Below, piece after piece: positions 35,806-44,685 of a DNA stretch of 64,000 nucleotides (position 1 is its first letter; the number at the start of each line of letters is the position of its first letter). Below the pieces are notes generated by a model that was given only the letters and a program-made list of their open reading frames with translations, ran no database searches and was not told the DNA's origin. Both the position numbers and the translations under genes were made by a program. Location: positions 445,001 through 509,000 of the forward strand of contig NZ_CP115543.1 of assembly GCF_031834615.1 (NCBI RefSeq). The letters are read 5' to 3'. Source of the DNA: Stenotrophomonas aracearum (GTDB lineage: Bacteria > Pseudomonadota > Gammaproteobacteria > Xanthomonadales > Xanthomonadaceae).

Positions 35806-37980
35806 GTGGCCTCCGATCGCATCGAAACCCTCATTGCCCAGATGACCGTCGAAGAAAAGGTCGGCCAGCTGGGCGTGTTCGCGGACATGGTTCGGCCGTT
35901 CGCGCCGGACGTGAACCCGGAAGCCAACGTCAGCAACGCCGACCAGGTGCTGCAGCAGGTGCGCGAAGGCAAGGTGGGCTCGCTGTTCAACGGCGTGGGC
36001 GTGGAAGCCGGCCGCCGCATCCAGCAGGTGGCGCTGGAAGAAAGCCGTCTCGGCATTCCGGTGATCCTCGCCGCCGACGTCATCCACGGCATGCGCACCG
36101 TGTTCCCGATCCCGCTCGGTGAAGCGGCCAGCTTCGAACCCGACCTGGCCGAGCGCACCGCGCGCGCCACCGCCGTGGAAGCCACCGCAGGTGGCCTGCA
36201 CTGGACCTACGCGCCGGCCGTGGACATCGCCCGCGACCAGCGCTGGGGGCGTGGCGCGGAAGGTGCAGGCGAAGACGTGGTACTGGGCTGTGCGTTCGCC
36301 GCTGCCCGCGTGCGCGGCTTCCAGGGCCCGGACCTGCGCGCGGCCGACGCGCTGCTGGCCACGCCCAAGCATTTCGCCGCCTATGGCGCGGTGATGGCCG
36401 GCATGGAATACAACATGGTGGACATCTCGCCGCAGACCCTGCGCGACGTGCACCTGCCGCCGTTCAAGGCCGCCTTCGAAGCCGGCGCCATCACCGTGAT
36501 GTCCTCGTTCAACGACATCAACGGCGTGCCGGCCAGCGCCAACGCCGAACTGCTCACCGACATCCTGCGCGGTGAGTGGCAGTTCCCGGGCGTGGTGATT
36601 TCCGATTACACCGCCGACATGGAACTGGTGGCGCACGGCTACGCCGCCGACGACCGCGACGCCACCGCCAAGGCGTTCACCGCCGGCCTGGACCTGAGCA
36701 TGCAGAGCGGCTTCTACGCCGTGCACCTGCCGGAGCTGATCGAAAGCGGCGACGTGCCGATGGCCACGCTGGACGAGTCGGTGCGCCGCATCCTCAACCT
36801 GAAGGAAGCGATCGGCCTGTTCGACGACCCCTACCGTTCGCTGGACCTCGAGCGCGAAGCGGACACCTCCTACCTCGCCGCACACGACGAACTCTCGCGC
36901 GACGCCGCGCGCCGTTCGATCGTGCTGCTGAAGAACGAAGGCAACGTGCTGCCGCTGCGCAAGGAAGGCCAGAAGATCGCGCTGATCGGTCCGTTCGTGC
37001 AGGACCGCGAGAACATCGAAGGCTGCTGGACGCTGTTCGGCGACAAGTCGCGCTACGTGACCCTGGAAGCCGGCGTGCGCGCGGCGATCGGCGATGAGAG
37101 CCTGCTGGAGATCGTGCCCGGCTGCGAACTGGAAGCGGCGCTGCAGGATGGCATCGAGCAGGCCGTGGCTGCCGCGCTGCGCGCCGACGTGGTGGTGCTG
37201 GCGCTGGGCGAGCCGCAGCGGTACAGCGGTGAAGCGCAGTCGCGCGTTGAAATCACCCTGCCGGCGGCGCAGCAGGCGCTGGCCGAAGCGGTGGCGATGA
37301 CCGGCAAGCCGCTGGTGGTGCTGCTGCGCAATGGTCGCGCGCTGGCGCTGCAGGGCGCGGTGCGCAACGCGCAGGCCGTCGCTGTCACCTGGTACCTGGG
37401 CACCCAGACCGGCCCGGCCGTGGCCGACGTGCTGTTCGGCGACTACAACCCGTCCGGCCGACTGCCGGTGAGCTTCCCGCAGGTGTCGGGCCAGCAGCCG
37501 TTCTTCTACAACCACCCGCGTACCGGCCGCCCGGAGCTGCCGACCATGTCGGAGTTCAAGGCGCGCTGGCGCGAGATTCCGAACGCGCCGCTGTATCCGT
37601 TCGGCCATGGCCTGGGCTACACCACCTTCAGCTACGGCGTGCCGCAGCTGGGCAACGCCAAGCTCGGTTGGGACGGTACGCTGGAGATCACCACCACCCT
37701 GACCAACACCGGTGCGGTGGCGGGCGAGGAAGTAGTGCAGCTGTACATCCATGACCGCGTCGCCAGCCGCGTGCGTCCGGTGCGTGAGCTGAAGGACTTC
37801 CGCAAGGTGGCGCTGCAGCCGGGTGAAAGCACCGAAGTGCGCTTCACCCTGGACCGCCACGCGCTGGGCTTCACCGGCCGCGACGGCGTGTTCCGCGCCG
37901 AACCGGGCCAGTTCGACCTGTGGGTGTGTGCCTCGTCGGCAGCTGGCGAACCGGTGGTGTTCGAACTGCTGGCGAAATAA
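35806..37980 (+). CDS. Glycoside hydrolase family 3 (beta-glucosidase type)
   Basis: 724 residues. Hydrolyses terminal beta-glucosides or related beta-linked sugars. The N-terminal barrel has TPKHFAAYGA and the nucleophile aspartate in VVISDYTADMELV. Then the alpha/beta sandwich domain (SIVLLKNEGNVLPLRKEGQKIALIGPF) and the fibronectin-like C-terminal domain (LTNTGAVAGEEVVQLYIHD). GTG start with AAGGA six bases upstream. No signal peptide, so it probably acts in the cytoplasm on imported oligosaccharides. A LacI-type operator overlaps the leader. Confidence 0.95.
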   Translation: MASDRIETLIAQMTVEEKVGQLGVFADMVRPFAPDVNPEANVSNADQVLQQVREGKVGSLFNGVGVEAGRRIQQVALEESRLGIPVILAADVIHGMRTVFPIPLGEAASFEPDLAERTARATAVEATAGGLHWTYAPAVDIARDQRWGRGAEGAGEDVVLGCAFAAARVRGFQGPDLRAADALLATPKHFAAYGAVMAGMEYNMVDISPQTLRDVHLPPFKAAFEAGAITVMSSFNDINGVPASANAELLTDILRGEWQFPGVVISDYTADMELVAHGYAADDRDATAKAFTAGLDLSMQSGFYAVHLPELIESGDVPMATLDESVRRILNLKEAIGLFDDPYRSLDLEREADTSYLAAHDELSRDAARRSIVLLKNEGNVLPLRKEGQKIALIGPFVQDRENIEGCWTLFGDKSRYVTLEAGVRAAIGDESLLEIVPGCELEAALQDGIEQAVAAALRADVVVLALGEPQRYSGEAQSRVEITLPAAQQALAEAVAMTGKPLVVLLRNGRALALQGAVRNAQAVAVTWYLGTQTGPAVADVLFGDYNPSGRLPVSFPQVSGQQPFFYNHPRTGRPELPTMSEFKARWREIPNAPLYPFGHGLGYTTFSYGVPQLGNAKLGWDGTLEITTTLTNTGAVAGEEVVQLYIHDRVASRVRPVRELKDFRKVALQPGESTEVRFTLDRHALGFTGRDGVFRAEPGQFDLWVCASSAAGEPVVFELLAK

Positions 37981-37981
37981 G

Positions 37982-38003
37982 GTAGCGCCGGGCTCTGCCC
38001 GGC
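37982..38003 (+). repeat. GTAG-type REP palindrome (GCCGGGC class)
   Basis: GTAG followed by GCCGGGCTCTGCCCGGC two bases after the GH3 stop. Same class as 38717-38743, which lies on the other side of the following gene. Confidence 0.8.
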
Positions 38004-38089
38004 CGCCATCCTGGCATCGCGCGCAGACCGTCATCACCCAACCACGCCGCCCCGGCTACCCTGCGCGTTCGCACTTCATGGAGCCGCGC

Positions 38090-38710
38090 ATGCGCCTGAT
38101 CCAGATCCTGCTTCCCACGATGCTGCTGGCTGCCTGCAGCCAGCCGGCCCCGCCGGCAGACGAAACCGCCGCGCCGTCGACCTCGCCGCCGGCCACCGCG
38201 CCTGCTGCTGCAGAAGACGCACCGCAGGCAGGTCTCTCGCCGGATGCGGTGGAGCCCAGCACCGCGCCAACGCCAGATGCAGCCCCTCCGGTTCCGGGCA
38301 CCGATTCCGCCGCCACGCCTGCAGACGCCGCACCGGCCGAAGGCGGCGCACGCGAGCGCATCAACAGCCTGCTTGGCGATGCCGAGAAATACGAAAGCGT
38401 GTTCAACGACCTGCAGCGCGGTGTTGCCGCCGGTGACCGCGCCACCGTGGCCGGGCTGATGCGTTATCCAGTGCGGGTCAGCATCGCAGGCAAGAGCCAG
38501 AAAGTGGCAGATGCCGCAGCCTTCCAGCGCGACTACGACAAGATCGTGACCCCGTCGCTGGCCAAGCTGATCGGCGAGCAGAAGTTCGACCAGCTGTTCG
38601 TCAACTGGCAGGGCGTGATGCTCGGCCAGGGCGAGGTGTGGATCAATGGCGTGTGCCCGGACAACGATTGCAAAAACGCCGACGTGAAGGTCAACAACAT
38701 CGGCGAGTGA
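38090..38710 (+). CDS. Putative lipoprotein, unknown function
   Basis: 206 residues. Signal with lipobox LLAAC, then an Ala/Pro/Thr-rich linker of about 70 residues, and a conserved C-terminal domain (ERINSLLGDAEKYESVFNDLQRGVAAGDRATVAGLMRYPVRV). ATG 38090 is chosen because GGAG lies eight bases upstream, although ATG 38078 is in frame. No enzymatic motif is recognised. REP elements flank it on both sides. Confidence 0.8.
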   Translation: MRLIQILLPTMLLAACSQPAPPADETAAPSTSPPATAPAAAEDAPQAGLSPDAVEPSTAPTPDAAPPVPGTDSAATPADAAPAEGGARERINSLLGDAEKYESVFNDLQRGVAAGDRATVAGLMRYPVRVSIAGKSQKVADAAAFQRDYDKIVTPSLAKLIGEQKFDQLFVNWQGVMLGQGEVWINGVCPDNDCKNADVKVNNIGE

Positions 38711-38716
38711 TGCGTC

Positions 38717-38743
38717 GTAGAGCCGGGCTCTGCCCGGCTCTAC
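38717..38743. repeat. GTAG-type REP palindrome, complete to both ends
   Basis: GTAGAGCCGGGC, loop TCT, GCCCGGCTCTAC: a perfect 12-bp stem. It lies between two convergent genes, where it could act as a transcription end for both. Confidence 0.85.
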
Positions 38744-38750
38744 CGTTCCA

Positions 38751-39908
38751 TCAACCCTTCGGGGTCAGCTTCAGCAGTTTCGCGTTGCTGCCATCTTCCA
38801 GCAGCCAGATCGCGCCATCCGGACCCTGTTCCACTTCGCGGATGCGTTCGCCCATCTTGAAGCGCTCCGCTTCGCGCGCGTTGTCGCCGTCGAACGCCAC
38901 GCGCACCAGCGAGGTCGACGACAGGCCGCCGATGAAACCGCTGCCGGTCCATTGCGGGAAGAGCTTGCCGCTGTAGATGATGAAACCGGCCGGGGAAATC
39001 ACCGGGGTCCAGGTCACCTTCGGTGCGGCGAATTCCGGGCGGGTGTCGTGGTCGGGAATGTCGCGGCCATCGTAGTGGTTGCCGTTGGATACGATCGGGT
39101 AGCCGTAGTTGGCGCCGCGCGTGATCAGGTTCAACTCGTCGCCGCCGGCCGGGCCCATCTCATGCACCCACAGCTTGCCGCGCGCGTCGAACGCGATGCC
39201 CAGCGCGTTGCGGTGCCCCAGCGACCACACCTGCGCGGCCACGCCGCCCTTGGAGGCGAACGGGTTGTCAGCCGGCACGCTGCCGTCGTCGTTGAGGCGG
39301 ATGATCTTGCCCAGGTTGCCGCTCATGTCCTGCGCCGGGTCGAACTTCTGCCGCTCGCTGGAGGTGATCCACAGCTTGCCGTCCGGACCAAAGGCGAGGC
39401 GGTGGCCGTAGTGGCCCTTGCCTTCGACCTTCGGGGTCTGGCGCCAGATCACCTTCAGGTCTTCCAGCGTGCCGCTGCCATCGGCGGCCAGTACCAGCTT
39501 GCCGCGTGCCACGGCCGCGCCGCGGGTGTCGTTCTCGCCCTCTTCGGCGTAGCTGATATAGATCAGATGGTTGCTGGCGTAGTTCGGGTGCGGCAGAACG
39601 TCACCGAAACCGCCCTGGCCGCCGTAAGCGACCTTCGGCACGCCGGTGATATCGGCGCTCTTCTTCGTCTGCACGTTGAAGTGCTTGAGCTTGCCTTCCT
39701 TTTCAGTCACCAGCAGGCTGCCATCGGGCAGGAAGCTCATCGCCCACGGCTGGTCGAACCGGGCCACTTCGGTCGCGGTGAACGGCCACTGGGCCTTGTC
39801 CAGCTGCGGCGCGGCGGCGGCGCCCGCCTTGTCGGCAGCAACGCAGGCGGTGGTGAACAGGGCGGGGGTGACGGCAAGGGCAACGCTGAGCAGCAGACGA
39901 CGGGTCAT
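38751..39908 (-). CDS. PQQ-dependent sugar dehydrogenase (soluble aldose dehydrogenase type)
   Basis: 385 residues. Six-bladed propeller of the glucose/sorbosone dehydrogenase family: WAMSFLPDGSLLVTEKEGKL, GHYGHRLAFGPDGKLWITSSERQ and HRNALGIAFDARGKLWVHEMGPAGGDELNLI are the diagnostic motifs. Exported, with a signal peptide ending near TTACVAADK (lipid attachment uncertain). Oxidises aldoses with electron transfer to the respiratory chain, exact sugar unknown. ATG 39908 with GGAG just upstream. Confidence 0.93.
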   Translation of the reverse strand: MTRRLLLSVALAVTPALFTTACVAADKAGAAAAPQLDKAQWPFTATEVARFDQPWAMSFLPDGSLLVTEKEGKLKHFNVQTKKSADITGVPKVAYGGQGGFGDVLPHPNYASNHLIYISYAEEGENDTRGAAVARGKLVLAADGSGTLEDLKVIWRQTPKVEGKGHYGHRLAFGPDGKLWITSSERQKFDPAQDMSGNLGKIIRLNDDGSVPADNPFASKGGVAAQVWSLGHRNALGIAFDARGKLWVHEMGPAGGDELNLITRGANYGYPIVSNGNHYDGRDIPDHDTRPEFAAPKVTWTPVISPAGFIIYSGKLFPQWTGSGFIGGLSSTSLVRVAFDGDNAREAERFKMGERIREVEQGPDGAIWLLEDGSNAKLLKLTPKG

Positions 39909-40045
39909 GGGAAATCTCCGGATGGGGACGCGAATGGCCAACCGGTGTTGTACACCATGCACATCAACGGGGCGTGGACCAGAGGTCATGAAGAAAACCC
40001 GCAGCCTTGCGGCTACGGGTTCCAAGGTATCGCGGGTGTGCGCAG

Positions 40046-40408
40046 TCAGGTACCGCGCGGCACGCCCTTGTCGAGGTGCGCCTGGTGCAGGGACGTGGAC
40101 TCGTCCCAGCCGCGGCGGACCGCGTTGCGCGCCTGCGCCCAGGTCAGCTTGCTGGTGGCCTGTTCACGCGCCCAGCGCGATTCCAGTTCGGCTTCCACCT
40201 GCTCGTAGGCTTCGATGACTTCATCGGCTCGGGTGCGGGTATGGCGCGAGCTGTAGCCCAGGTAGTAGGCCGGCTCGTAGTCTTCAAAGCGCTGGTCGCT
40301 GTCGTAGTACGGCTCGGCGCTGAAGCGTTCACGCCAGTAATCGGATACGGCTTCGCGCGGCACGCCATCTTCCGGCACCCGGCCGGGAATCTGGTAATCA
40401 GGGCTCAT
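40046..40408 (-). CDS. Conserved hypothetical protein, acidic and Tyr-rich
   Basis: 120 residues, soluble, no signal. The N-terminal half has a dense run of aromatic and acidic residues (DYWRERFSAEPYYDSDQRFEDYEPAYYLGY), and the rest is a helix with WAREQATSKLTWAQARNAVRRGWDE. ATG 40408 is fixed by GGAG seven bases upstream; the frame is open further upstream but runs through a REP pair. I do not recognise the family. Confidence 0.75.
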   Translation of the reverse strand: MSPDYQIPGRVPEDGVPREAVSDYWRERFSAEPYYDSDQRFEDYEPAYYLGYSSRHTRTRADEVIEAYEQVEAELESRWAREQATSKLTWAQARNAVRRGWDESTSLHQAHLDKGVPRGT

Positions 40409-40519
40409 GTCTGGCTCCGGTGGGGTGAGGCTGTACCGTAGCCAGAAGGCGGTTAACGCGGTGGGCGCGTGGGGTGAATGGTGGGTCAAGGGCAGCGCGC
40501 CGCCGGGGCGTGACGCGGA

Positions 40520-40597
40520 CACGCATGGCGTGTCTCTACGCGGACCACGCGTGTCCCACGGGACAATGACCGCGTAGCGACACGCCATGCGTGTCCC
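40520..40597. repeat. Inverted pair of GTAG REPs (GACACGCC class)
   Basis: Left REP 40520-40539 in inverted orientation and right REP 40575-40597 in direct orientation, both built on GACACGCCATGCGTGTC. They face each other as a small BIME, between the APC permease gene and the hypothetical gene. Confidence 0.8.
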
Positions 40598-40618
40598 ACG
40601 CGGTGCCACCGAAGCCAA

Positions 40619-41914
40619 TCACCCCACGTTCTTGCGCGGCAACAGGTAAATCACCCCACCCACCGCAAACGCGATCAACGCCGCCGCGATGTTCTGCCAG
40701 CTTGCACTGGCGAACAGCGCCAGGCACAGCACCAGCGCCAGGATCGGAATCAACGGGCCACCGGGGAGCTTCAACGCACCGGGACGATCACGGAACCGAC
40801 GCGCCAGCACGATCACCGCCGCCGCCGTGCCGATGTAGGCGAACAACCGCGTGGTCATCGACAACAGCGCCAGCTGCACGAACGAACCCGACAACGCCAG
40901 CACCAGCGCGATCAACCCCTGGGTGATGATCGCCGCGGCCGGCGTGCGGAAGCGCGGGTGCACCTGCGCCAGCAGCTTCGGTCCATAGCCATCACGGGCC
41001 AGTGCGAACAGGAAGCGCGGGCCCATCATCATCGTGTTGCTGTTGGTGCCCAGGATCGAGATCGTCGCGCCCACGGTCAGGATCAGCGCCAGCGCCTCAC
41101 CGCCGAACCCTGCCGCCGCATCCGCCAGCGGCGTGGCCGAATCGGCCAGGCCCGGCAGCGTCCCCTGCGCGATGAACTGCACCGCGCCATAGATCACCGT
41201 CACCGTGATGATCATCGTGATCAGCGCGAACGGAATGTCCCGGCGCGGGTTGCGGTACTCGCCGGCCGCCGCCGGAATGTTCTCGAACCCGGCATACGCA
41301 TACAGCAACAACAGTGCCGCCTCCCCCATGCGTTGCAGGTCATGCGGGTCCGGGCGGGTGCCCGAGAACGCCAGGTCCGTATCCACATAGAACGCGCCGA
41401 TCGCCACGAACAGCAGCAGCGGCAGCATCTTGCCGATCACCAGCACGATCCCGGTGCGTGCGGCCGAGCGCACCCCGGCGACGTTCACGGCGGTCAGGAA
41501 GCCCAGCGACGCCACGATGATCAGCACCCGGCCCAGGTCGTGCCCGGCCCACGGCCAGAACCGCGCCACGGCGTCGGCCAGTGCATTGCTCAGCGCCGCC
41601 GCCGAGCTGATCCGGGTCAGCCAGATCATCCAGCCGATCTCGAACCCGGCAAAGCGTCCGAACGCTTCGCGCGCATACAGGTAGCTGCCACCGGGCTCGT
41701 CGAAGTAGCTGGCGGCCTGCGCGTAGCACAGCACCAGCAGCGCCACCACGATGCCCGCCGCCACCACGCCCCATAGGCTGAACGGCCCCAGCAGGAGCAC
41801 CGTAGCCGCCGGCAGCAGGTAGATGCCACTGCCGATCACATCGTTGATCGACAGCCCCACGATCTGCCAGCGGCTGACCGCGCGCTCCAGTTGCGGTTCG
41901 GGCGTGGCGCTCAT
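40619..41914 (-). CDS. APC family amino acid permease
   Basis: 431 residues, twelve membrane helices. Conserved beginning of the first helix: IVGLSINDVIGSGIYLLPAAT, and later FGGEALALILTVGATISILGTNSNTMMMGPRFLFALARDG. The last gene of the leftward operon; its start overlaps the L,D-transpeptidase-like gene by four bases (translation coupling). In this setting the likely cargo is an amino acid or short peptide released from peptidoglycan, which is inference. Confidence 0.93.
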   Translation of the reverse strand: MSATPEPQLERAVSRWQIVGLSINDVIGSGIYLLPAATVLLLGPFSLWGVVAAGIVVALLVLCYAQAASYFDEPGGSYLYAREAFGRFAGFEIGWMIWLTRISSAAALSNALADAVARFWPWAGHDLGRVLIIVASLGFLTAVNVAGVRSAARTGIVLVIGKMLPLLLFVAIGAFYVDTDLAFSGTRPDPHDLQRMGEAALLLLYAYAGFENIPAAAGEYRNPRRDIPFALITMIITVTVIYGAVQFIAQGTLPGLADSATPLADAAAGFGGEALALILTVGATISILGTNSNTMMMGPRFLFALARDGYGPKLLAQVHPRFRTPAAAIITQGLIALVLALSGSFVQLALLSMTTRLFAYIGTAAAVIVLARRFRDRPGALKLPGGPLIPILALVLCLALFASASWQNIAAALIAFAVGGVIYLLPRKNVG

Positions 41915-42705
41915 TCAGCGGCCCCGGCCAGCGGCGGCAGCTGCCAGTCGTGCTGCACGCGCTGGTACTGCGCGCGCGGCAGCAGCACCAACACCGGCTT
42001 CTGCGCCCGGTCCAGCCACTTCAGCAGCGCGGCCATGTGCTCGGGCTGCATCGCGGTGCAACCGGCAGTCGCCTCGCCCGGCGTGCGCCACAGGTGCGCG
42101 AAGATGCAGCTGCCCCGGCGCGGTTCCGCGCCCGGGTTGTGCTCGATCACGAAGCCCTGGCGGTACCGCACGTCACCCTTGTTGTGCAGGTCCAGCCGCA
42201 TCGGCTCGGTGGAACCCTCCACCGCCTCGGCGCCGACCACCTCGGCGTCCACGATGCGGTTGTAGTACTTCGAATCCGGCACGTCCATGCAGTAGCTGCT
42301 GTCCAGCATCGGCTGGTAGGGCAGGGACGTGGTGGCCTTGTCGGCATAGCCGAACGCAGTGCCGATGCTGAAGATGCCGGCCGGGCTGCGCCCATCGCCT
42401 TCCTGCTTGACCGGTTCGCCCGGCTGCTGCGGTCCGTCGCCGTTCGCGGCCGGCACCAGGCCCACGCCCCAGGCGCTGCCGCTGCGGCCCACCGACACCG
42501 CGAACGCTTCGCCCTCCGCCTTCCAACCCGTGGCCGTGCGCGAGTACGCCTGCAACCGGCCCTGGGTGGCATCCCAGCCCTCGGTGGTAACCACGATCAT
42601 CTGCCGGTGGTCCTGCAGCGGGGCCACCGCCGGGGTCAGCGCGGCAACGGGCAGGGCGCTGGCAACCAGCACCACGGCAACAGCGGAACGCAGCAACGAC
42701 AGCAT
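41911..42705 (-). CDS. L,D-transpeptidase (YkuD family) homologue
   Basis: 264 residues, exported (signal ending LPVAALTP). The YkuD catalytic signature is RRGSCIFAHLWRTPGEATAGCTAM with His and Cys in the expected order. YkuD enzymes exchange or trim the third-position peptide of murein; a carboxypeptidase activity is possible. ATG 42705 gives a clean signal. Placed 17 bp after the RpiR gene in a tight operon devoted to murein peptides. Confidence 0.9.
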   Translation of the reverse strand: MLSLLRSAVAVVLVASALPVAALTPAVAPLQDHRQMIVVTTEGWDATQGRLQAYSRTATGWKAEGEAFAVSVGRSGSAWGVGLVPAANGDGPQQPGEPVKQEGDGRSPAGIFSIGTAFGYADKATTSLPYQPMLDSSYCMDVPDSKYYNRIVDAEVVGAEAVEGSTEPMRLDLHNKGDVRYRQGFVIEHNPGAEPRRGSCIFAHLWRTPGEATAGCTAMQPEHMAALLKWLDRAQKPVLVLLPRAQYQRVQHDWQLPPLAGAAE

Positions 42706-42722
42706 CGGGCAGACTCCGGCAA

Positions 42723-43571
42723 TCAGGTATCGATCAGGTGTTCGATCCGTTCCAGGTTCACCCCGAGCTGGCGGTGGCGGTCCGGGTTGGCGTGGCAGAG
42801 CAGCACGAACACGAAGTCCAGCAGCGACTGCAGGGCAGAACGGTACAACAGTTGCGCCACGTGCGGCGCCGGGTCGTGCGCGCACACCACCAGCGCGCCG
42901 TCGGCGTGCGCGCGCAGCGGGTTGGCGCTGTGCCGGGTGATCGACACCACCTTGCCGCCCATGTCCTGGAATTGGCGCGAGAGCTGGAACAGCTGCGGCA
43001 GCTTGCCGAACTCGGAAAACACCAGCAGCACATCGCCCGGGCGCGCGGCCGACAGGTTGGCCATCATCAGGATCGGGTCGGCGTGGTGCACGGTGAGCAT
43101 GCCCAGCAGCGAAAGCCGCATGGCGAATTCGCGCGCATACAGCCCATCGTCGCCCAGCCCGTACACGAACAGCTTGGGCGCGTCGTCGATCAGCCGCACG
43201 ATCGCTTCCACGTCCGCCTGCGGGTTGGCCAGCCGGGTTTCCTCGTCGGCCGCCGTGCGGCTCAGGCGCAGGCGTTCGGCCAGCTGGTCGTAATCGTTGG
43301 CCGGGCCGGCGGTTGGCGGACTGCTACCACCCTCATTGCCGGCACGGGCGACCGCCTCGCCGATGGAATACTTCAGGTCCGGATAGCCCTTGAAGCCCAG
43401 CTTTTGGCTGAACTTGACCACGCTGGACTGGCTGATCCCCAACGCGCTGGCCAGCTGCTGCGAAGAGTAGTCGCGCAGCAGGTGGGCGTTGTCGAGGATG
43501 AAGTCGGCAATGCGGCGTTCGATCGCCGACATGTGGTCACGCTCGGAGCGGATTTTCACCAGGGGCGGCAT
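42723..43571 (-). CDS. MurR/RpiR family transcriptional regulator
   Basis: 282 residues. N-terminal HTH_6 domain (MSAIERRIADFILDNAHLLRDYSSQQLASALGISQSSVVKFSQKLGFKGYPDLKYSIGEAV) and a C-terminal SIS domain (KLFVYGLGDDGLYAREFAMRLSLLG, GDVLLVFSEFGK) that binds a sugar phosphate or other small ligand. MurR itself senses N-acetylmuramic acid 6-phosphate, so a murein fragment is a plausible ligand. Lies in the middle of the operon it probably controls, 7 bp after the epimerase gene. Candidate target: palindromes at 46156-46200. Confidence 0.93.
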   Translation of the reverse strand: MPPLVKIRSERDHMSAIERRIADFILDNAHLLRDYSSQQLASALGISQSSVVKFSQKLGFKGYPDLKYSIGEAVARAGNEGGSSPPTAGPANDYDQLAERLRLSRTAADEETRLANPQADVEAIVRLIDDAPKLFVYGLGDDGLYAREFAMRLSLLGMLTVHHADPILMMANLSAARPGDVLLVFSEFGKLPQLFQLSRQFQDMGGKVVSITRHSANPLRAHADGALVVCAHDPAPHVAQLLYRSALQSLLDFVFVLLCHANPDRHRQLGVNLERIEHLIDT

Positions 43572-43578
43572 GCGCTCT

Positions 43579-44685
43579 TCACCATGTGGGGGGCTTCAAC
43601 ATCTCCAATCCTCGCACTTCGGTGATGCCCAATCCCGGCGCATCGCTGATGGTGATCTCGGACTCGTTGAAATGTACCCCGCCTGTGACCGGATTGAACT
43701 GCCCCAATGATGGCCCGTCCAGGTCCACCTTGGTGATGACCTCGCTCTTGGCCACGGCCAGGTGCACCGCCGCAGCCACGCTGATGCTGGACTCGATCAT
43801 GCAGCCGATCATGCACGGCACCCCGTAGATGGCGGCGATGTCGGCAATCCGGATCGCGTTGGAGAGCCCACCGGTCTTCATCAGCTTGATGTTGATGATG
43901 TCCGCCGCGCGCTGCTGGATCAGGTCGAACACCTGGCCCGGGTTGAACACGCTCTCATCGGCCATCACCGGTGTATTGACCCGGTCGGTCACGTACTTCA
44001 GCCCGCTGATGTCGGCCGCCTTCACGGGCTGTTCCAGCAGTTCCAGCACCACCCCGGCGTCTTCCAGGGTGCGCATGGCGTGCACCGCCTGCTTGGCGGT
44101 CCAGCCCTGGTTGGCGTCCAGGCGAAGCAGCGCCCGGCCCTGCACCGCCGCGTGGATCGCCTTGACCCGCTCGATGTCCAGCCCGATGTCCTTGCCGACC
44201 TTGATCTTCAGCGACTCGAAGCCGCGGTCGATGGCCGACAGCGAATCGGCCACCATCTTGTCGATGTAGTCCACGCTGATGGTGATGTCGGTGGTGATCA
44301 CCGGATCGCCACCACCCAGCATCTGGTACAGCGGTGCGCGGTGCAGCTGCGCCCACAGGTCGTACACCGCGATTTCCACCGCCGCCTTGGCGCTGGTGTT
44401 GCGCTCCATCGACGACTGGATCAGCGCGCAGATGCGGTTGAGGTTGGCCACCTCCTGGCCGATCAGGCGCGGCTTGATGAAGCGGTCGATGGCTTCGACG
44501 ATTGAGCCGTGGGTATCGCCGGTGATCACTGCCGTGGCCGGTGCTTCACCGTAGCCGGTGTGGCCGCTGTCGGTGCGGACCAGCACCACCACGTCTTCCA
44601 CCGTGTCCACGGTGCGCAATGCGGTCTTGAACGGGGTCTTCAGCGGCACGCGCAGCATGCCAAGTTCAATGTCGGTGATTTTCAT
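43579..44685 (-). CDS. Dipeptide epimerase (L-Ala-D/L-Glu type), enolase superfamily
   Basis: 368 residues. Enzymes of this type turn L-Ala-D-Glu from murein into L-Ala-L-Glu, which peptidases can use. MR/MLE catalytic parts are present: SLKIKVG (KxK), LRLDANQGW, LLEQPV, VMADESV and NIKLMKTGG (general-base Lys). Start 44685 (MKITDIELGM) overlaps the stop of the upstream gene as TGATG. It follows an NlpC/P60 gene as in Bacillus ykfC-ykfB (different order), which supports the substrate. Exact dipeptide specificity cannot be read from sequence. Confidence 0.92.
   Translation of the reverse strand: MKITDIELGMLRVPLKTPFKTALRTVDTVEDVVVLVRTDSGHTGYGEAPATAVITGDTHGSIVEAIDRFIKPRLIGQEVANLNRICALIQSSMERNTSAKAAVEIAVYDLWAQLHRAPLYQMLGGGDPVITTDITISVDYIDKMVADSLSAIDRGFESLKIKVGKDIGLDIERVKAIHAAVQGRALLRLDANQGWTAKQAVHAMRTLEDAGVVLELLEQPVKAADISGLKYVTDRVNTPVMADESVFNPGQVFDLIQQRAADIINIKLMKTGGLSNAIRIADIAAIYGVPCMIGCMIESSISVAAAVHLAVAKSEVITKVDLDGPSLGQFNPVTGGVHFNESEITISDAPGLGITEVRGLEMLKPPTW

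Noticed and set aside
40520..40597. Possible attachment sites of an integrated element
   Set aside because: The repeats are facing REP pairs found also at 58809-58887; no integrase, tRNA gene or phage gene is near.
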